Source: an uncultured Butyricicoccus sp.
GTDB taxonomy: Bacteria; Bacillota; Clostridia; Oscillospirales; Butyricicoccaceae
DNA: 64,000 nucleotides
Direction: 5' to 3'
NCBI GenBank assembly: GCA_934532985.1
Contig: CAKTAV010000004.1
Location: 124,001 to 188,000 of the forward strand
Made by a program: the position numbers and the translations under genes. A model generated the notes under the pieces. That model ran no database searches. It saw nothing but the letters and a program-made list of their open reading frames with translations, and was not told where the DNA came from. Shown in pieces: positions 24,463-33,328 of the stretch (position 1 is the stretch's first letter; every line of letters starts with the position of its first letter).

Positions 24463-25905
24463 TCACAGCTCTGCCAGGCGCTTGCGGTCCAGTTTACCCT
24501 TTTCATCCATCGGCAGGCTGTGCAGAATCCGGACAATACCCGGAATCATAAACTGCGGCAGATACTGTCGCGCCGCAATGCGAATCTGTCCCGGTGTCAT
24601 CTGCTCGCCTTCCTCCAGCGTGACATACGCCACCAGATGTCCATACTGAACAATTGCGCCGCAGGCGACAACACCCGCAATGCGGCACATATTGATCTCT
24701 ACATCGCGACATTCCAAACGGTAGCCGCCAACCTTGACCTGCGAGTCCTTTCTCGCCTTCCAATACAGCTTGCCGTCTTTCACGTAGCCAATGTCACCCG
24801 TTCGGTACGCCGGTCGATTATCATAGGTAAAGTAACCGCCCTGCTCACCGTTAGTATAGCCAACCGTGACGCTCGGTCCAACCAAGACGATTTCGCCTTC
24901 CTGCCCCTCTTCGACGCAGTGATCTTCGTTCGGATCCATAAGCAGAATTTCCGTCGCGCTCTCCGTCAGCGAACCGATCGGTAGCGGCGCATCACACATC
25001 TCTGGTGTGATCTCACTGGCGGTTACATTGCAGGTGCTTTCCGTCGAACCGTAGGCATTGATGACCTTCAATCCCGGGAAACGCTCATGCAGCTCCTTTG
25101 GAGTCTGACGATGCAGCGCTTCTCCCGACAGATAAATAACCTTCAGATTCGGCAGCATTTCTGCATTAAAGCTCTTACGTTCAATACAGTAATCCGCAAT
25201 CGACGGGGTCATGACAATGACATTCGGATTGCTCGCGCGCATATGCCGCAGCAGTGAGCTGTGCTTTTCCTTCAGTTCGTTCTCCGTCATAATCAGTGTA
25301 TGACCGTGTGTCAGCGAATAGTAGACATCGACCATAGATAAATCAATGGAAAGCAGTGAAATATTCAAAATCGTGCCTGGTTCTTCCAATGTAAACGTCG
25401 TATTCAGCCAGTTGATAAAGTTATTCAGGTTGCCGCGCGTCGCTTTCACACCGCAAGCCAGGCCGGTACTTCCCGATGTGAAAATGATATAAGCAATCGA
25501 GTCTTCTGACACCTTCGTCGGGAGAACCACCTCTTCCTCCGGAGGATTCTGAGAAAGCTTTTTGATATTCTCTTTTGGAATCTTATTGGATCCCGAAAAA
25601 CCCCGTCCAATCGCGCACAGTACCAAATCCGCTTCGGATTCGTTTGCAATACCCGCCAAGCGGTCATGCGGCAGACCAACGCTGCATGGCACATACGCGA
25701 CACCGGCACGAATACATGCCAGAAATGCCACCAACATAGAACATTCCTTATGTCCGTATACTAGAACGCTTTTGGCGCCGCGCAAAATGATATGCTTCGC
25801 CAAGTTTTCACTTCGGCGATACAGCTCCCCATACGTCATTGCCTCACGCTGTGTGCGGCAGGCAATACGCTCTGCCGGATGGGTAAAAATAGACGAAAGA
25901 TCCAT
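24463..25905 (-). CDS. Orphan amino-acid adenylation enzyme, DltA-like
   Basis: A 480-residue ANL-superfamily adenylate-forming enzyme. The core motifs are visible: Tyr-Ile-Ile-Phe-Thr-Ser-Gly-Ser-Thr-Gly (A3), Asn-Ala-Tyr-Gly-Ser-Thr-Glu (A5), Tyr-Arg-Thr-Gly-Asp (A7), Lys-Val-Gly-Gly-Tyr-Arg-Leu-Glu (A8) and Lys-Gly-Lys-Leu-Asp-Arg-Lys (A10 with the catalytic Lys). The size and order fit DltA, which charges D-alanine onto a carrier, or a stand-alone NRPS adenylation domain. No dltB, dltC, dltD or carrier gene is adjacent, so the partner is unknown. GAGGAGG about 9 bases before the ATG at 25905 decides the start. Transcription is from its own promoter, divergent from metK. Confidence 0.8.
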   Translation of the reverse strand: MDLSSIFTHPAERIACRTQREAMTYGELYRRSENLAKHIILRGAKSVLVYGHKECSMLVAFLACIRAGVAYVPCSVGLPHDRLAGIANESEADLVLCAIGRGFSGSNKIPKENIKKLSQNPPEEEVVLPTKVSEDSIAYIIFTSGSTGLACGVKATRGNLNNFINWLNTTFTLEEPGTILNISLLSIDLSMVDVYYSLTHGHTLIMTENELKEKHSSLLRHMRASNPNVIVMTPSIADYCIERKSFNAEMLPNLKVIYLSGEALHRQTPKELHERFPGLKVINAYGSTESTCNVTASEITPEMCDAPLPIGSLTESATEILLMDPNEDHCVEEGQEGEIVLVGPSVTVGYTNGEQGGYFTYDNRPAYRTGDIGYVKDGKLYWKARKDSQVKVGGYRLECRDVEINMCRIAGVVACGAIVQYGHLVAYVTLEEGEQMTPGQIRIAARQYLPQFMIPGIVRILHSLPMDEKGKLDRKRLAEL

Positions 25906-25964
25906 ACGCTCCATTCCTCCTCGTTTATTGTAAAACAGCCATTCAACGTTACCTCTCCTCATAA

Positions 25965-25993
25965 AATATACCACAATTAGCTACTCAAAGCAA
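25965..25993 (-). promoter_or_regulatory. Promoter of the DltA-like gene
   Basis: Minus-strand TTGCTT (25988-25993), 17-base spacer, TATATT (25965-25970), about 60 bases before the start codon. Confidence 0.55.
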
Positions 25994-26049
25994 ATTAAAA
26001 TTCCCTCGCTTAAAATAGACAAAAAATAATCAAAAAAGCCATTTGGGGC

Positions 26050-26078
26050 TTGACACTGCCGAAAAAGGAGAGTAGTAT
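26050..26078 (+). promoter_or_regulatory. Promoter of the SAM riboswitch-metK transcript
   Basis: TTGACA (26050-26055), 17-base spacer, TAGTAT (26073-26078), ending 21 bases before the aptamer. Confidence 0.7.
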
Positions 26079-26099
26079 ATATCCAACAACTTAACATGC

Positions 26100-26243
26100 C
26101 TTATCAAGAGTGGTGGAGGGATCGGCCCGATGAAGCCCGGCAACCTGCTGTTTCGTATAGCAAGGTGCCAATTCCGCCGGTGTCCAGCTTTTCAGAATCG
26201 AAAGATGAGGATTTTTCAAGCGCACTGGCAAAATCGTCAGGCG
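26100..26243 (+). promoter_or_regulatory. SAM-I riboswitch (S box) with terminator
   Basis: The aptamer spans about 26100-26209 with all S-box landmarks: CTTATCAAGAG, GGTGGAGGGA, GGCCCGATGAAGCCCGGCAACC, GGTGCCAATTCC and GAAAGATGAG, whose GATGAG closes P1 with CTTATC. A stem CGC(A)CTG / CAGGCG (about 26221-26233) followed by a T-rich run is the terminator. By analogy with this class, SAM binding stops transcription before metK, a product-feedback loop. Confidence 0.95.
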
Positions 26244-26303
26244 TTTTTATTTTGTTCAAAATTATCTTACATACATCGTATGTCGTTCCAAGGAGGAGCA
26301 AGT

Positions 26304-27488
26304 ATGGCAAAGTATTTATTTACATCTGAGTCCGTTACCGAAGGACATCCGGATAAAATCTGCGATCAGATTTCTGACGCAATCCTTGATGCAATGTTGG
26401 AACAGGACCCCTATTCCCGTGTTGCTTGTGAGACAACCGTGACCACCGGTCTGGTGAGCATTATGGGTGAAATCACTACCAAGGCAATTGTCGATATTCC
26501 GGCTGTTGTACGCGAAGTGGTTCGTGAAATCGGCTATGACCGCGCGAAGTTCGGCTTTGACTGCGACACCTGCGCTGTCATCACTACGCTGGATAAGCAG
26601 TCCACCGATATCGCCATGGGCGTTGACCGTTCGCTGGAGAGCAAGACCGGCGAGGAGACCGACGACCTGAATGTCGGCGCCGGTGACCAGGGCATGATGT
26701 TCGGTTACGCCTGCGACGAGACCGAGGAGCTGATGCCGCTGCCGATCTCTCTGGCACAGAAGATGGCAAAGCGTCTGACCGACGTCCGTAAGTCCGGCAA
26801 GTACACCTACCTCCGTCCAGACGGCAAGACGCAGGTTACCGTTGAGTATGACAAGGATCAGAAGCCGATTCACATCGACACCGTTGTCCTGTCCACCCAA
26901 CATGATCCGGACGTCACGCTCGAGCAGATTCGTAAGGATATGATTGCGGACGTTATTGCACCGACCCTTCCGGCAGAGCTGTACGACGAAAACACCCGCA
27001 TCTTCGTCAACCCGACCGGACGTTTTGTTATTGGCGGCCCACAGGGCGACTCCGGCCTGACCGGACGCAAAATCATCGTCGATACCTACGGCGGCTCCGC
27101 TCCTCACGGCGGCGGCGCATTCTCCGGCAAGGACCCGACCAAGGTTGACCGTTCGGCCGCTTATGCTGCACGCTACGTTGCCAAGAACATTGTCGCAGCT
27201 AAGCTGGCGACCAAGTGCCAGATTCAGCTGGCTTATGCGATCGGCGTTGCACAGCCGGTTTCCATCCGCGTGGATACCTTTGGCACCGGTACGGTTTCGG
27301 ACGATGTTCTGTCGGATGCTGTTTCCAAGGTATTTGACCTTCGCCCGAGCGCAATCATCCGCGACCTTGACCTGCGCAAGCCGATTTATCGTCCGCTCGC
27401 CGCTTACGGTCACATGGGACGCACCGATCTAAATGTCGCATGGGAAAAGACCGATCGTGTCGATGCCCTGCTGGCAGCAGTGAAGTAA
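26304..27488 (+). CDS. metK: S-adenosylmethionine synthetase
   Basis: A 394-residue enzyme making SAM from methionine and ATP. The motifs Gly-His-Pro-Asp-Lys-Ile-Cys-Asp-Gln, Gly-Ala-Gly-Asp-Gln-Gly-Met-Met-Phe-Gly-Tyr and Gly-Gly-Gly-Ala-Phe-Ser-Gly-Lys-Asp are intact. The start is the ATG at 26304 after AAGGAGGA; longer in-frame readings run back into the riboswitch and are rejected. It is monocistronic and ends at a strong terminator. Confidence 0.98.
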   Translation: MAKYLFTSESVTEGHPDKICDQISDAILDAMLEQDPYSRVACETTVTTGLVSIMGEITTKAIVDIPAVVREVVREIGYDRAKFGFDCDTCAVITTLDKQSTDIAMGVDRSLESKTGEETDDLNVGAGDQGMMFGYACDETEELMPLPISLAQKMAKRLTDVRKSGKYTYLRPDGKTQVTVEYDKDQKPIHIDTVVLSTQHDPDVTLEQIRKDMIADVIAPTLPAELYDENTRIFVNPTGRFVIGGPQGDSGLTGRKIIVDTYGGSAPHGGGAFSGKDPTKVDRSAAYAARYVAKNIVAAKLATKCQIQLAYAIGVAQPVSIRVDTFGTGTVSDDVLSDAVSKVFDLRPSAIIRDLDLRKPIYRPLAAYGHMGRTDLNVAWEKTDRVDALLAAVK

Positions 27489-27510
27489 TCGTTATTTTAA
27501 CTCGTAATAG

Positions 27511-27539
27511 AAAAACCGAGCCAAATGGCTCGGTTTTTT
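27511..27539. terminator. Bidirectional terminator between metK and the lipoprotein gene
   Basis: Perfect 12-bp stem AAAAACCGAGCC / GGCTCGGTTTTT with loop AAAT and T runs on both strands. Confidence 0.9.
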
Positions 27540-27554
27540 CATGTCAAATTGCAT

Positions 27555-28121
27555 TTACGACGAATAATCAATGTCATATCCGTCATCATCTGCTGTACCG
27601 GTGTGAATGGTCGAGCCATCCGTTGCGACAAAGATATACTTCAGCGTCTTGGAATATGCACCGCCGTCCTGATCGTCTTCCGCCCACGACATACGATAGA
27701 CGTAATATTTGTGGCTGCCAATCTGCTCGATGCTCTCCAAGTTATACTCATAAGCCTGTCCGTCGGCATCCTCAGAACCAAATTCCGCAACAACGGATGC
27801 TTTCGCCTCCGACTTGGAAATTTGATTTCTCGCTTCGCCGTCTTGGCTGGCGTCATCCTGCCCATTCTCTGACGCTGCGGCATCTTGCTTATCCGCGGAC
27901 TCGTCCTTCTGCATGGAATCCTCCTGCTTATCGCTGGCCTCATCTTGCTTGTCCTGCTGTTCCTGTTCTGCCGCCGCGGCATCCTTTTTCTTCTGGATAT
28001 CTTCGGCGTAGGACGTCGAATTTTCTTCTTCCTGCGCGGTAGTATCGTTCTGCTTGCACGCGGCAAGACCCAACAACAGGCATCCCCCGAGCAGCCACGC
28101 CATCCATTGTCTTTTTTTCAT
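27555..28121 (-). CDS. Putative lipoprotein with acidic low-complexity region
   Basis: A 188-residue secreted lipoprotein. Residues 1-22 are a lipoprotein signal peptide (Lys-Lys-Arg, hydrophobic core, lipobox Leu-Ala-Ala-Cys with Cys22). Residues 25-100 are Gln/Asp/Glu/Lys/Ala-rich with repeated Lys-Gln-Asp type units, probably disordered and spacing the domain from the membrane. The last 85 residues look like a small folded domain, with a Tyr-Val-Tyr-Arg-Met and a Tyr-Ile-Phe-Val-Ala-Thr-Asp-Gly pattern of the PepSY-like or lipoprotein-tail kind. No function is recognised. It shares its downstream terminator with metK. Confidence 0.75.
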   Translation of the reverse strand: MKKRQWMAWLLGGCLLLGLAACKQNDTTAQEEENSTSYAEDIQKKKDAAAAEQEQQDKQDEASDKQEDSMQKDESADKQDAAASENGQDDASQDGEARNQISKSEAKASVVAEFGSEDADGQAYEYNLESIEQIGSHKYYVYRMSWAEDDQDGGAYSKTLKYIFVATDGSTIHTGTADDDGYDIDYSS

Positions 28122-28236
28122 TGTTGTTCTCCCCTCTAGAAAAAAACTCAATAGAACAGATCCGGCTCTGCGCGGCGCGTAAAGCCTTCCTCTAATCCAT
28201 GCTAATGATAAAGTAAAGATACTTCTCACCATCATA

Positions 28237-28410
28237 CTATTTTGCTCCGACAGGACATCCCTTGACACAGGCACAGCATTTAATGCATTTGCCCAGCACA
28301 TGGGACGGATCTTCGGGATCAATCGACCCCATCGGACATAGCTGAATACATAGCCCGCAATGAATGCAGGCATCCGATGTCTTCGGCTTGACCTTTAAAA
28401 TATTGACCAG
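28237..28410 (-). CDS. Short 2[4Fe-4S] ferredoxin-like protein without a canonical start codon
   Basis: A 57-codon frame holds two cluster-binding motifs: Cys-Ile-His-Cys-Gly-Leu-Cys-Ile-Gln-Leu-Cys-Pro and Cys-Ile-Lys-Cys-Cys-Ala-Cys-Val-Lys-Gly-Cys-Pro, ending at the TAG at 28237-28239. There is no ATG, GTG or TTG upstream in frame before a stop at about 28446. GGGAGG lies 4 bases before a CTG (28408-28410) and 13 before an ATT, either of which could be used. It may instead be the C-terminal stub of a ferredoxin/flavodoxin (EFR1-like) protein. It lies 29 bases after the thioesterase gene on the same strand. Confidence 0.55.
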   Translation of the reverse strand: MVNILKVKPKTSDACIHCGLCIQLCPMGSIDPEDPSHVLGKCIKCCACVKGCPVGAK

Positions 28411-28438
28411 ATTGCCTCCCGATGTTACGATTCGTTTA

Positions 28439-28834
28439 TTATTCCGGCTTGTTCAGCTTACGATTTGCCTTTGCCTGGAATTTTTCATTGTAAATGATGA
28501 AGCGTTCGTGCGTGCCGCCGCCGATCCAGCCGGCGTCGTCAAATGCTTCCACGCGGAACACCAGTCGGCGTCCATCAACCTCCATCAGCTCGCTCTCGCA
28601 GCGAACCTTCATACCCAGTGGGGTCGGTGCGTCATGCGTTACCTCCAGTTTGGAGCCAACGGTGCCGCTGCCCTCTTCCAGATAATCCTGCACGCTCGTC
28701 CACGCGGTCTTCTCCATCAGAGCAACCATCATCGGCGTTGCCAGCACGTCCAGTGTGCCACTGCCAATCGTCTTGGCGGAAACGCTCTCGTCCACCATCA
28801 GCTCACAGGTTCCCTTAATACCAGTCTTTAACAT
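28439..28834 (-). CDS. FlK-like hotdog-fold acyl-CoA thioesterase
   Basis: A 131-residue single hotdog domain resembling the fluoroacetyl-CoA thioesterase FlK family. The Ala-Thr-Pro-Met-Met-Val-Ala-Leu-Met-Glu segment carries the Thr and Glu, and Val-Thr-His-Asp-Ala-Pro-Thr-Pro-Leu-Gly the His, in the positions of the FlK catalytic triad. In this family the physiological substrate varies and is not fluoroacetyl-CoA in gut bacteria. AGAGAG 9 bases before the ATG at 28834 sets the start. The nearby CoA-ligase and indolepyruvate oxidoreductase genes suggest an aryl- or acyl-CoA substrate, which is inference. Confidence 0.8.
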   Translation of the reverse strand: MLKTGIKGTCELMVDESVSAKTIGSGTLDVLATPMMVALMEKTAWTSVQDYLEEGSGTVGSKLEVTHDAPTPLGMKVRCESELMEVDGRRLVFRVEAFDDAGWIGGGTHERFIIYNEKFQAKANRKLNKPE

Positions 28835-29159
28835 AATACATAACTCTCTTTCTATGTACAAATTGCGTACAACTTTTCTTCTCTTAGACTATCATCCATT
28901 TCACCAAACGTCAATATCATAATTTGAAAATTTTTGTATCTTTTATTCGGTTGCTCGCCGAAGAAATCCCCTCTATTTTTTGCGATAATTCTCTTTTCAA
29001 ACGCCATAAATGATTTGACTTTTTGAGGCAAGTATGTTACGGTAGTGATACTTTAATTCATAAAAGATTTAAAGAGGTAAAGGCCTTCTGCCTGCACTAT
29101 GATGTAACCGCCCTTTCCCTAGGACAGAAGGAATATTTAAGAAAGAAGGAATTATCTCC

Positions 29160-30797
29160 ATGCCTATCACTGATTTGTTGGAGGAGAATTGCAAAAAATA
29201 TGGCGACGAGGTCTGTCTGGTCGAACTCAACCCGGAGATCAAGGAGATTCGCCGCGTTACTTGGAAGGAATACAGTCTGATGGAACCGACACCAGCGTCC
29301 TCCTTCCGCCGCGAAATCACTTGGAACGTGTTTAACGAGAAGGCAAACCGGTTTGCCAATCTGCTACTGAGCCGTGGAATCGGCCGCGGAGATAAGGTTG
29401 CCATTCTGTTGATGAACTGTCTGGAATGGCTGCCGATTTACTTTGGTATTTTGAAAACCGGCGCTCTCGCCGTTCCGTTTAACTTCCGCTATGATACCAG
29501 TGAGATTCAGTACTGTGCGGACCTCGCCGACGTCAAAGTTCTCGCCTTTGGCCCGGATTTCATCGGCCGTATCGAACCGATTGCCGATGCACTTGGCAGC
29601 AACCGCCTGTTATTATATGTCGGCGACGGCGCCTGCCCGAGCTTTGCCGAGGACTATACGCAGCTGTCTGCCAACTGCTCCAGCCAGTCCCCGAACATTC
29701 CGCTGAGGGACGAAGACGACGCCGCGATTTACTTTTCCTCCGGCACGACCGGCTTCCCGAAGGCGATCCTACATAATCATGAAAGCCTGATGCACTCCGC
29801 CCGCGTTGAGCAGGCACACCATGGGCAGACACACGAGGATGTCTTTCTCTGCATCCCGCCGCTGTATCACACCGGTGCAAAGATGCATTGGTTCGGTAGC
29901 CTAATTTCCGGCGGCAAGGCCGTTCTGCTCAAGGGTACCAAGCCAAAGTATGTCCTCGAAGCGGTTTCCAAAGAACAATGTACCATCGTCTGGCTGCTCG
30001 TTCCGTGGGCGCAGGACATTCTGGACGCCATTGACCGCGGCGACATTCATCTGGAGGATTACAAGCTCGATCAGTGGCGTCTGATGCACATCGGCGCACA
30101 GCCGGTTCCGCCGAGCTTGATCAAACGCTGGAAGCATCACTTTCCGAACCATCAGTACGATACCAACTACGGCCTGAGTGAATCCATCGGCCCGGGTTGT
30201 GTTCATCTCGGCGTGGAGAATATTCACAAGGTTGGCTCGATCGGTCTGCCAGGCTACGGCTGGGAAGCAAAGATTGTCGACGATCAGGGCAATCCCGTCC
30301 AGCCGGGCGAGGTCGGCGAGCTATGCGTCAAGGGTCCCGGCATCATGACCTGCTACTACCGCAACCCGGAAGCCACTGCTGAGGTGCTTAAGGACGGCTG
30401 GCTGTACACCGGCGATATGGCGCGTCAGGACGAGGACGGTTTCTACTTCCTCGTTGACCGCAAGAAGGACGTCATCATTTCCGGCGGCGAGAATATCTAT
30501 CCGGTACAGATTGAAGATTTCCTGCGCCAGATGGACGCCATCAAGGATGTCGCTGTCATCGGCCTGCCGGATTCCCGTCTCGGCGAAATCACCGGCGCGA
30601 TCATTGAGGTCAAGGAAGGCTATACGCTGACCGAAGAGGAAGTCAACGAGTTCAGCAAGAAAATGCCGCGCTACAAGCGCCCGCGCAAAATCATCTTTGC
30701 CGACATCCCGCGCAATCCAACCGGAAAAATTGAAAAGCCAGCTCTGCGTAAAATTTATTGCGCCGACAATCTGGTTGAAAAGGAAAACGAAGCATAA
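29160..30797 (+). CDS. AMP-binding acyl-CoA synthetase
   Basis: A 545-residue ANL enzyme that activates a carboxylic acid with ATP and CoA. Motifs: Tyr-Phe-Ser-Ser-Gly-Thr-Thr-Gly-Phe-Pro-Lys-Ala near residue 193, Asn-Tyr-Gly-Leu-Ser-Glu, Tyr-Thr-Gly-Asp-Met, Asp-Arg-Lys-Lys-Asp-Val-Ile-Ile-Ser-Gly-Gly-Glu-Asn-Ile and the catalytic Lys in Asn-Pro-Thr-Gly-Lys-Ile-Glu-Lys. It is of the medium-chain/aryl acid type, but specificity cannot be read. It heads a plus-strand group with iorAB and paaK, though its own terminator (30811-30843) separates it from iorA. In the leader, CCTTCTG and CAGAAGG (about 29083-29133) can pair. Confidence 0.88.
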   Translation: MPITDLLEENCKKYGDEVCLVELNPEIKEIRRVTWKEYSLMEPTPASSFRREITWNVFNEKANRFANLLLSRGIGRGDKVAILLMNCLEWLPIYFGILKTGALAVPFNFRYDTSEIQYCADLADVKVLAFGPDFIGRIEPIADALGSNRLLLYVGDGACPSFAEDYTQLSANCSSQSPNIPLRDEDDAAIYFSSGTTGFPKAILHNHESLMHSARVEQAHHGQTHEDVFLCIPPLYHTGAKMHWFGSLISGGKAVLLKGTKPKYVLEAVSKEQCTIVWLLVPWAQDILDAIDRGDIHLEDYKLDQWRLMHIGAQPVPPSLIKRWKHHFPNHQYDTNYGLSESIGPGCVHLGVENIHKVGSIGLPGYGWEAKIVDDQGNPVQPGEVGELCVKGPGIMTCYYRNPEATAEVLKDGWLYTGDMARQDEDGFYFLVDRKKDVIISGGENIYPVQIEDFLRQMDAIKDVAVIGLPDSRLGEITGAIIEVKEGYTLTEEEVNEFSKKMPRYKRPRKIIFADIPRNPTGKIEKPALRKIYCADNLVEKENEA

Positions 30798-30810
30798 CAA
30801 TGTAATCATT

Positions 30811-30843
30811 ACTCCTGCTCCGAAATGGGCAGGAGTTTTTTTA
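30811..30843 (+). terminator. Terminator after the acyl-CoA synthetase
   Basis: Stem ACTCCTGC / GCAGGAGT followed by a run of seven to eight T. Confidence 0.85.
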
Positions 30844-30883
30844 CGCCCCACACAGAATCCCGCATGATTCTCGGTATTTTGTG

Positions 30884-30912
30884 TTTACTGTGCTTTTTTT
30901 TTGTGTTAAACT
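30884..30912 (+). promoter_or_regulatory. Possible promoter of iorAB
   Basis: TTTACT (30884-30889), 17-base spacer containing nine T, TAAACT (30907-30912). Each box has four of six consensus bases. It lies just after the preceding terminator. Confidence 0.4.
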
Positions 30913-31018
30913 AGTAAATAACGGGCTGTAATCCGGACAGGGTTACCCCAAACAACGCAGCTGCCGCGGCACAGTTTATTTTTTGCCGCAAATCTACTTA
31001 GAAGGAATGGTTCATACA

Positions 31019-32740
31019 ATGAAACAGCTTATGCTGGGCAACAAGGCTGTTGCCCGCGGTCTCTATGAAGCTGGCTGCTGTGTGGCTTCCAGCTATCCCG
31101 GTACGCCGAGCACCGAGATTACCGAAGAAGCCGCAAAATTTGATGATATCTACTGCGAATGGGCTCCAAATGAAAAGGTCGCTATGGAGGTTGCATTTGG
31201 CGCCGCAATGGCAGGCAAGCGGAGCTTCTGTGCCATGAAGCACGTTGGCTTGAATGTCGCCGCCGATCCGCTGTTTACCGCATCCTACACCGGTGTCAAC
31301 GCCGGTATGGTCATCGTCGTTGCCGACGACGCCGGTATGCACTCCTCGCAGAACGAGCAGGATTCCCGCAATCATGCTATCGCGTCCAAGCTCCCGATGC
31401 TGGAGCCGGCGGATTCCGCCGAGGCGCTGGCCTTCACCAAGCTGGCTTATGAAATTTCGGAACAGTTTGACACGCCGGTTATCCTGAAGATGTGCACCCG
31501 CGTCGCACACTCCCAGAGTGTTGTCGAAACCGGTGAGCGCGTCGAGGCCGTCAAGCCCTACGAAAAGAACATTGCAAAGTACGTCATGATGCCGGCAAAC
31601 GCCAAGAAGCGTCATCCGTTTGTCGAAGAGCGCACCCGTAAGCTGATCGCCTACGGCGAGACCAGCGGCATCAACCGTGTTGAGATGCACTCCACCGAGA
31701 TCGGTGTCATTACCTCCAGCACGAGCTATCAGTACACCAAGGAAGTATTTGGTGACAATGCCAGCGTGCTCAAGCTTGGCATGGTCAATCCGCTTCCGGA
31801 CAAACTGATTCTCGATTTTGCTTCCAAGGTCGACAAGCTTATCATCGTCGAAGAGCTTGACCCAATTATTGAGAACCACTGCAAGGCACTCGGTCTTTCC
31901 GTCACCGGCAAGGACGTTCTGCCGCTTGAGGGCGAGTTCTCGCAGAATCTGCTTGCTGAGAAGCTCGGTATGCCGGAAAAGGCGGCATGTCAGTTTGACG
32001 AGCAACTCCCGCTGCGTCCGCCGGCGATGTGTTCCGGCTGTCCGCACCGCGGTCTGTTCTACACGCTGAGCAAGAACAAGATCACCGTTCTCGGTGACAT
32101 CGGCTGCTACACGCTAGGCGCTGCCGCTCCGCTGAACGCGATGGAAATGACCCTCTGCATGGGCGCTTCGATCTCCGCTACCCACGGCTTCAACAAGGCG
32201 CTGGGCGAGCAGTCCGAGCACAAGACGGTTGCTGTTATCGGCGACTCTACCTTCATGCATTCCGGCATGACCGGCCTGGCAAACATCGCCTACAACCAGA
32301 GCAATTCCACCGTTATCATTCTGGATAACTCCATCACCGGTATGACCGGCCATCAGCAGAACCCGACCACCGGCTACAACATCAAGGGCGATCCGGCGGG
32401 CAAGATTGATCTGGAGGCGCTCTGCAAGGCAATGGGCTTTGCACGCGTTCGCATTGTTGACCCATACAACCTCAAGGAATGTGAATCGGTTATTCTGGAA
32501 GAGCTGGCAACGGATGATGCATCGGTTATCATCAGCCGCCGTCCGTGCGTCCTTCTGAAATATGTCAAGACCAATCCAGCTCTCAAGGTAAACAACGATG
32601 CCTGCCGTGGATGTAAGGCTTGTATGCGTCTAGGCTGCCCGTCCATCAGCTTCAAGGACGGCAAGGCAAAGATTGATGCCACGCTGTGCGTCGGCTGCGG
32701 TGTATGTCAGCAGCTGTGCGCCTTTGGAGCACTGGAATAA
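31019..32740 (+). CDS. iorA: Indolepyruvate:ferredoxin oxidoreductase, alpha subunit
   Basis: A 573-residue subunit that, with IorB, decarboxylates aromatic 2-oxo acids to aryl-acetyl-CoA while reducing ferredoxin. The N-terminal Gly-Asn-Lys-Ala-Val-Ala-Arg-Gly domain, the Cys-Ser-Gly-Cys-Pro-His-Arg-Gly motif near residue 339, the thiamine-diphosphate motif Gly-Asp-Ile-Gly-Cys-Tyr-Thr-Leu-Gly and a C-terminal two-cluster ferredoxin domain (Cys-Arg-Gly-Cys-Lys-Ala-Cys and Cys-Val-Gly-Cys-Gly-Val-Cys) are all present. The ATG at 31019 is favoured over one four codons earlier that touches the AAGGA site. iorB follows by 18 bases. Confidence 0.95.
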   Translation: MKQLMLGNKAVARGLYEAGCCVASSYPGTPSTEITEEAAKFDDIYCEWAPNEKVAMEVAFGAAMAGKRSFCAMKHVGLNVAADPLFTASYTGVNAGMVIVVADDAGMHSSQNEQDSRNHAIASKLPMLEPADSAEALAFTKLAYEISEQFDTPVILKMCTRVAHSQSVVETGERVEAVKPYEKNIAKYVMMPANAKKRHPFVEERTRKLIAYGETSGINRVEMHSTEIGVITSSTSYQYTKEVFGDNASVLKLGMVNPLPDKLILDFASKVDKLIIVEELDPIIENHCKALGLSVTGKDVLPLEGEFSQNLLAEKLGMPEKAACQFDEQLPLRPPAMCSGCPHRGLFYTLSKNKITVLGDIGCYTLGAAAPLNAMEMTLCMGASISATHGFNKALGEQSEHKTVAVIGDSTFMHSGMTGLANIAYNQSNSTVIILDNSITGMTGHQQNPTTGYNIKGDPAGKIDLEALCKAMGFARVRIVDPYNLKECESVILEELATDDASVIISRRPCVLLKYVKTNPALKVNNDACRGCKACMRLGCPSISFKDGKAKIDATLCVGCGVCQQLCAFGALE

Positions 32741-32758
32741 CAAGGAGGACAGCAGATC

Positions 32759-33328
32759 ATGACAAAAAATATAATGATTGTCGGCGTCGGCGGACAGGGA
32801 TCGCTGTTAGCCAGCAAACTGCTCGGTCAGATTCTTCTGACACAGGGCTATGACGTTAAGGTATCCGAGGTACACGGTATGAGCCAGCGCGGCGGCAGTG
32901 TTGTCACCTACGTTCGCTTTGGCGATAAGGTCTACTCCCCGATCATTGATGAAGGCGAAGCCGACTACATCATCTCGTTTGAGCTTCTGGAAGCTGCACG
33001 CTATATGAAGTTCCTTAAGCCGGGCGGACATGTTGTTGTCAATACCCAGATGATCGACCCCATGCCGGTTATCACCGGCGCGGCACAGTATCCGTCCGAT
33101 CTGGTCGCAAAAATGGAGAAGGCCGGTGCGGTTGTAGACGCCATGGACGCACTCGCTATCGCTACGGAGGCTGGCTCCTCGAAGGCAGTTAACATTGCCC
33201 TGATGGGACGAATCTCCAAGTACTTCGATTTCACGGAGGAAGCATGGATGGACGCACTGACCGCCTGCGTTCCGCCGAAGTTCCTGGAGCTCAATAAAAA
33301 AGCATTTTTACTCGGCCGCGGAGAGTAA
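32759..33328 (+). CDS. iorB: Indolepyruvate:ferredoxin oxidoreductase, beta subunit
   Basis: A 189-residue gamma-domain protein of the pyruvate-ferredoxin oxidoreductase superfamily. Gly-Val-Gly-Gly-Gln-Gly-Ser-Leu-Leu-Ala-Ser at the N terminus and Glu-Val-His-Gly-Met-Ser-Gln-Arg-Gly-Gly-Ser-Val near residue 39 are the usual IorB motifs. AAGGAGG precedes the ATG. It pairs with IorA and leads into the structured region before paaK. Confidence 0.95.
   Translation: MTKNIMIVGVGGQGSLLASKLLGQILLTQGYDVKVSEVHGMSQRGGSVVTYVRFGDKVYSPIIDEGEADYIISFELLEAARYMKFLKPGGHVVVNTQMIDPMPVITGAAQYPSDLVAKMEKAGAVVDAMDALAIATEAGSSKAVNIALMGRISKYFDFTEEAWMDALTACVPPKFLELNKKAFLLGRGE

Noticed and set aside
26130..26303. A longer in-frame start for metK.
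   Set aside because: The extra residues would be encoded by the SAM riboswitch; the start at 26304 has AAGGAGGA and matches homologues.
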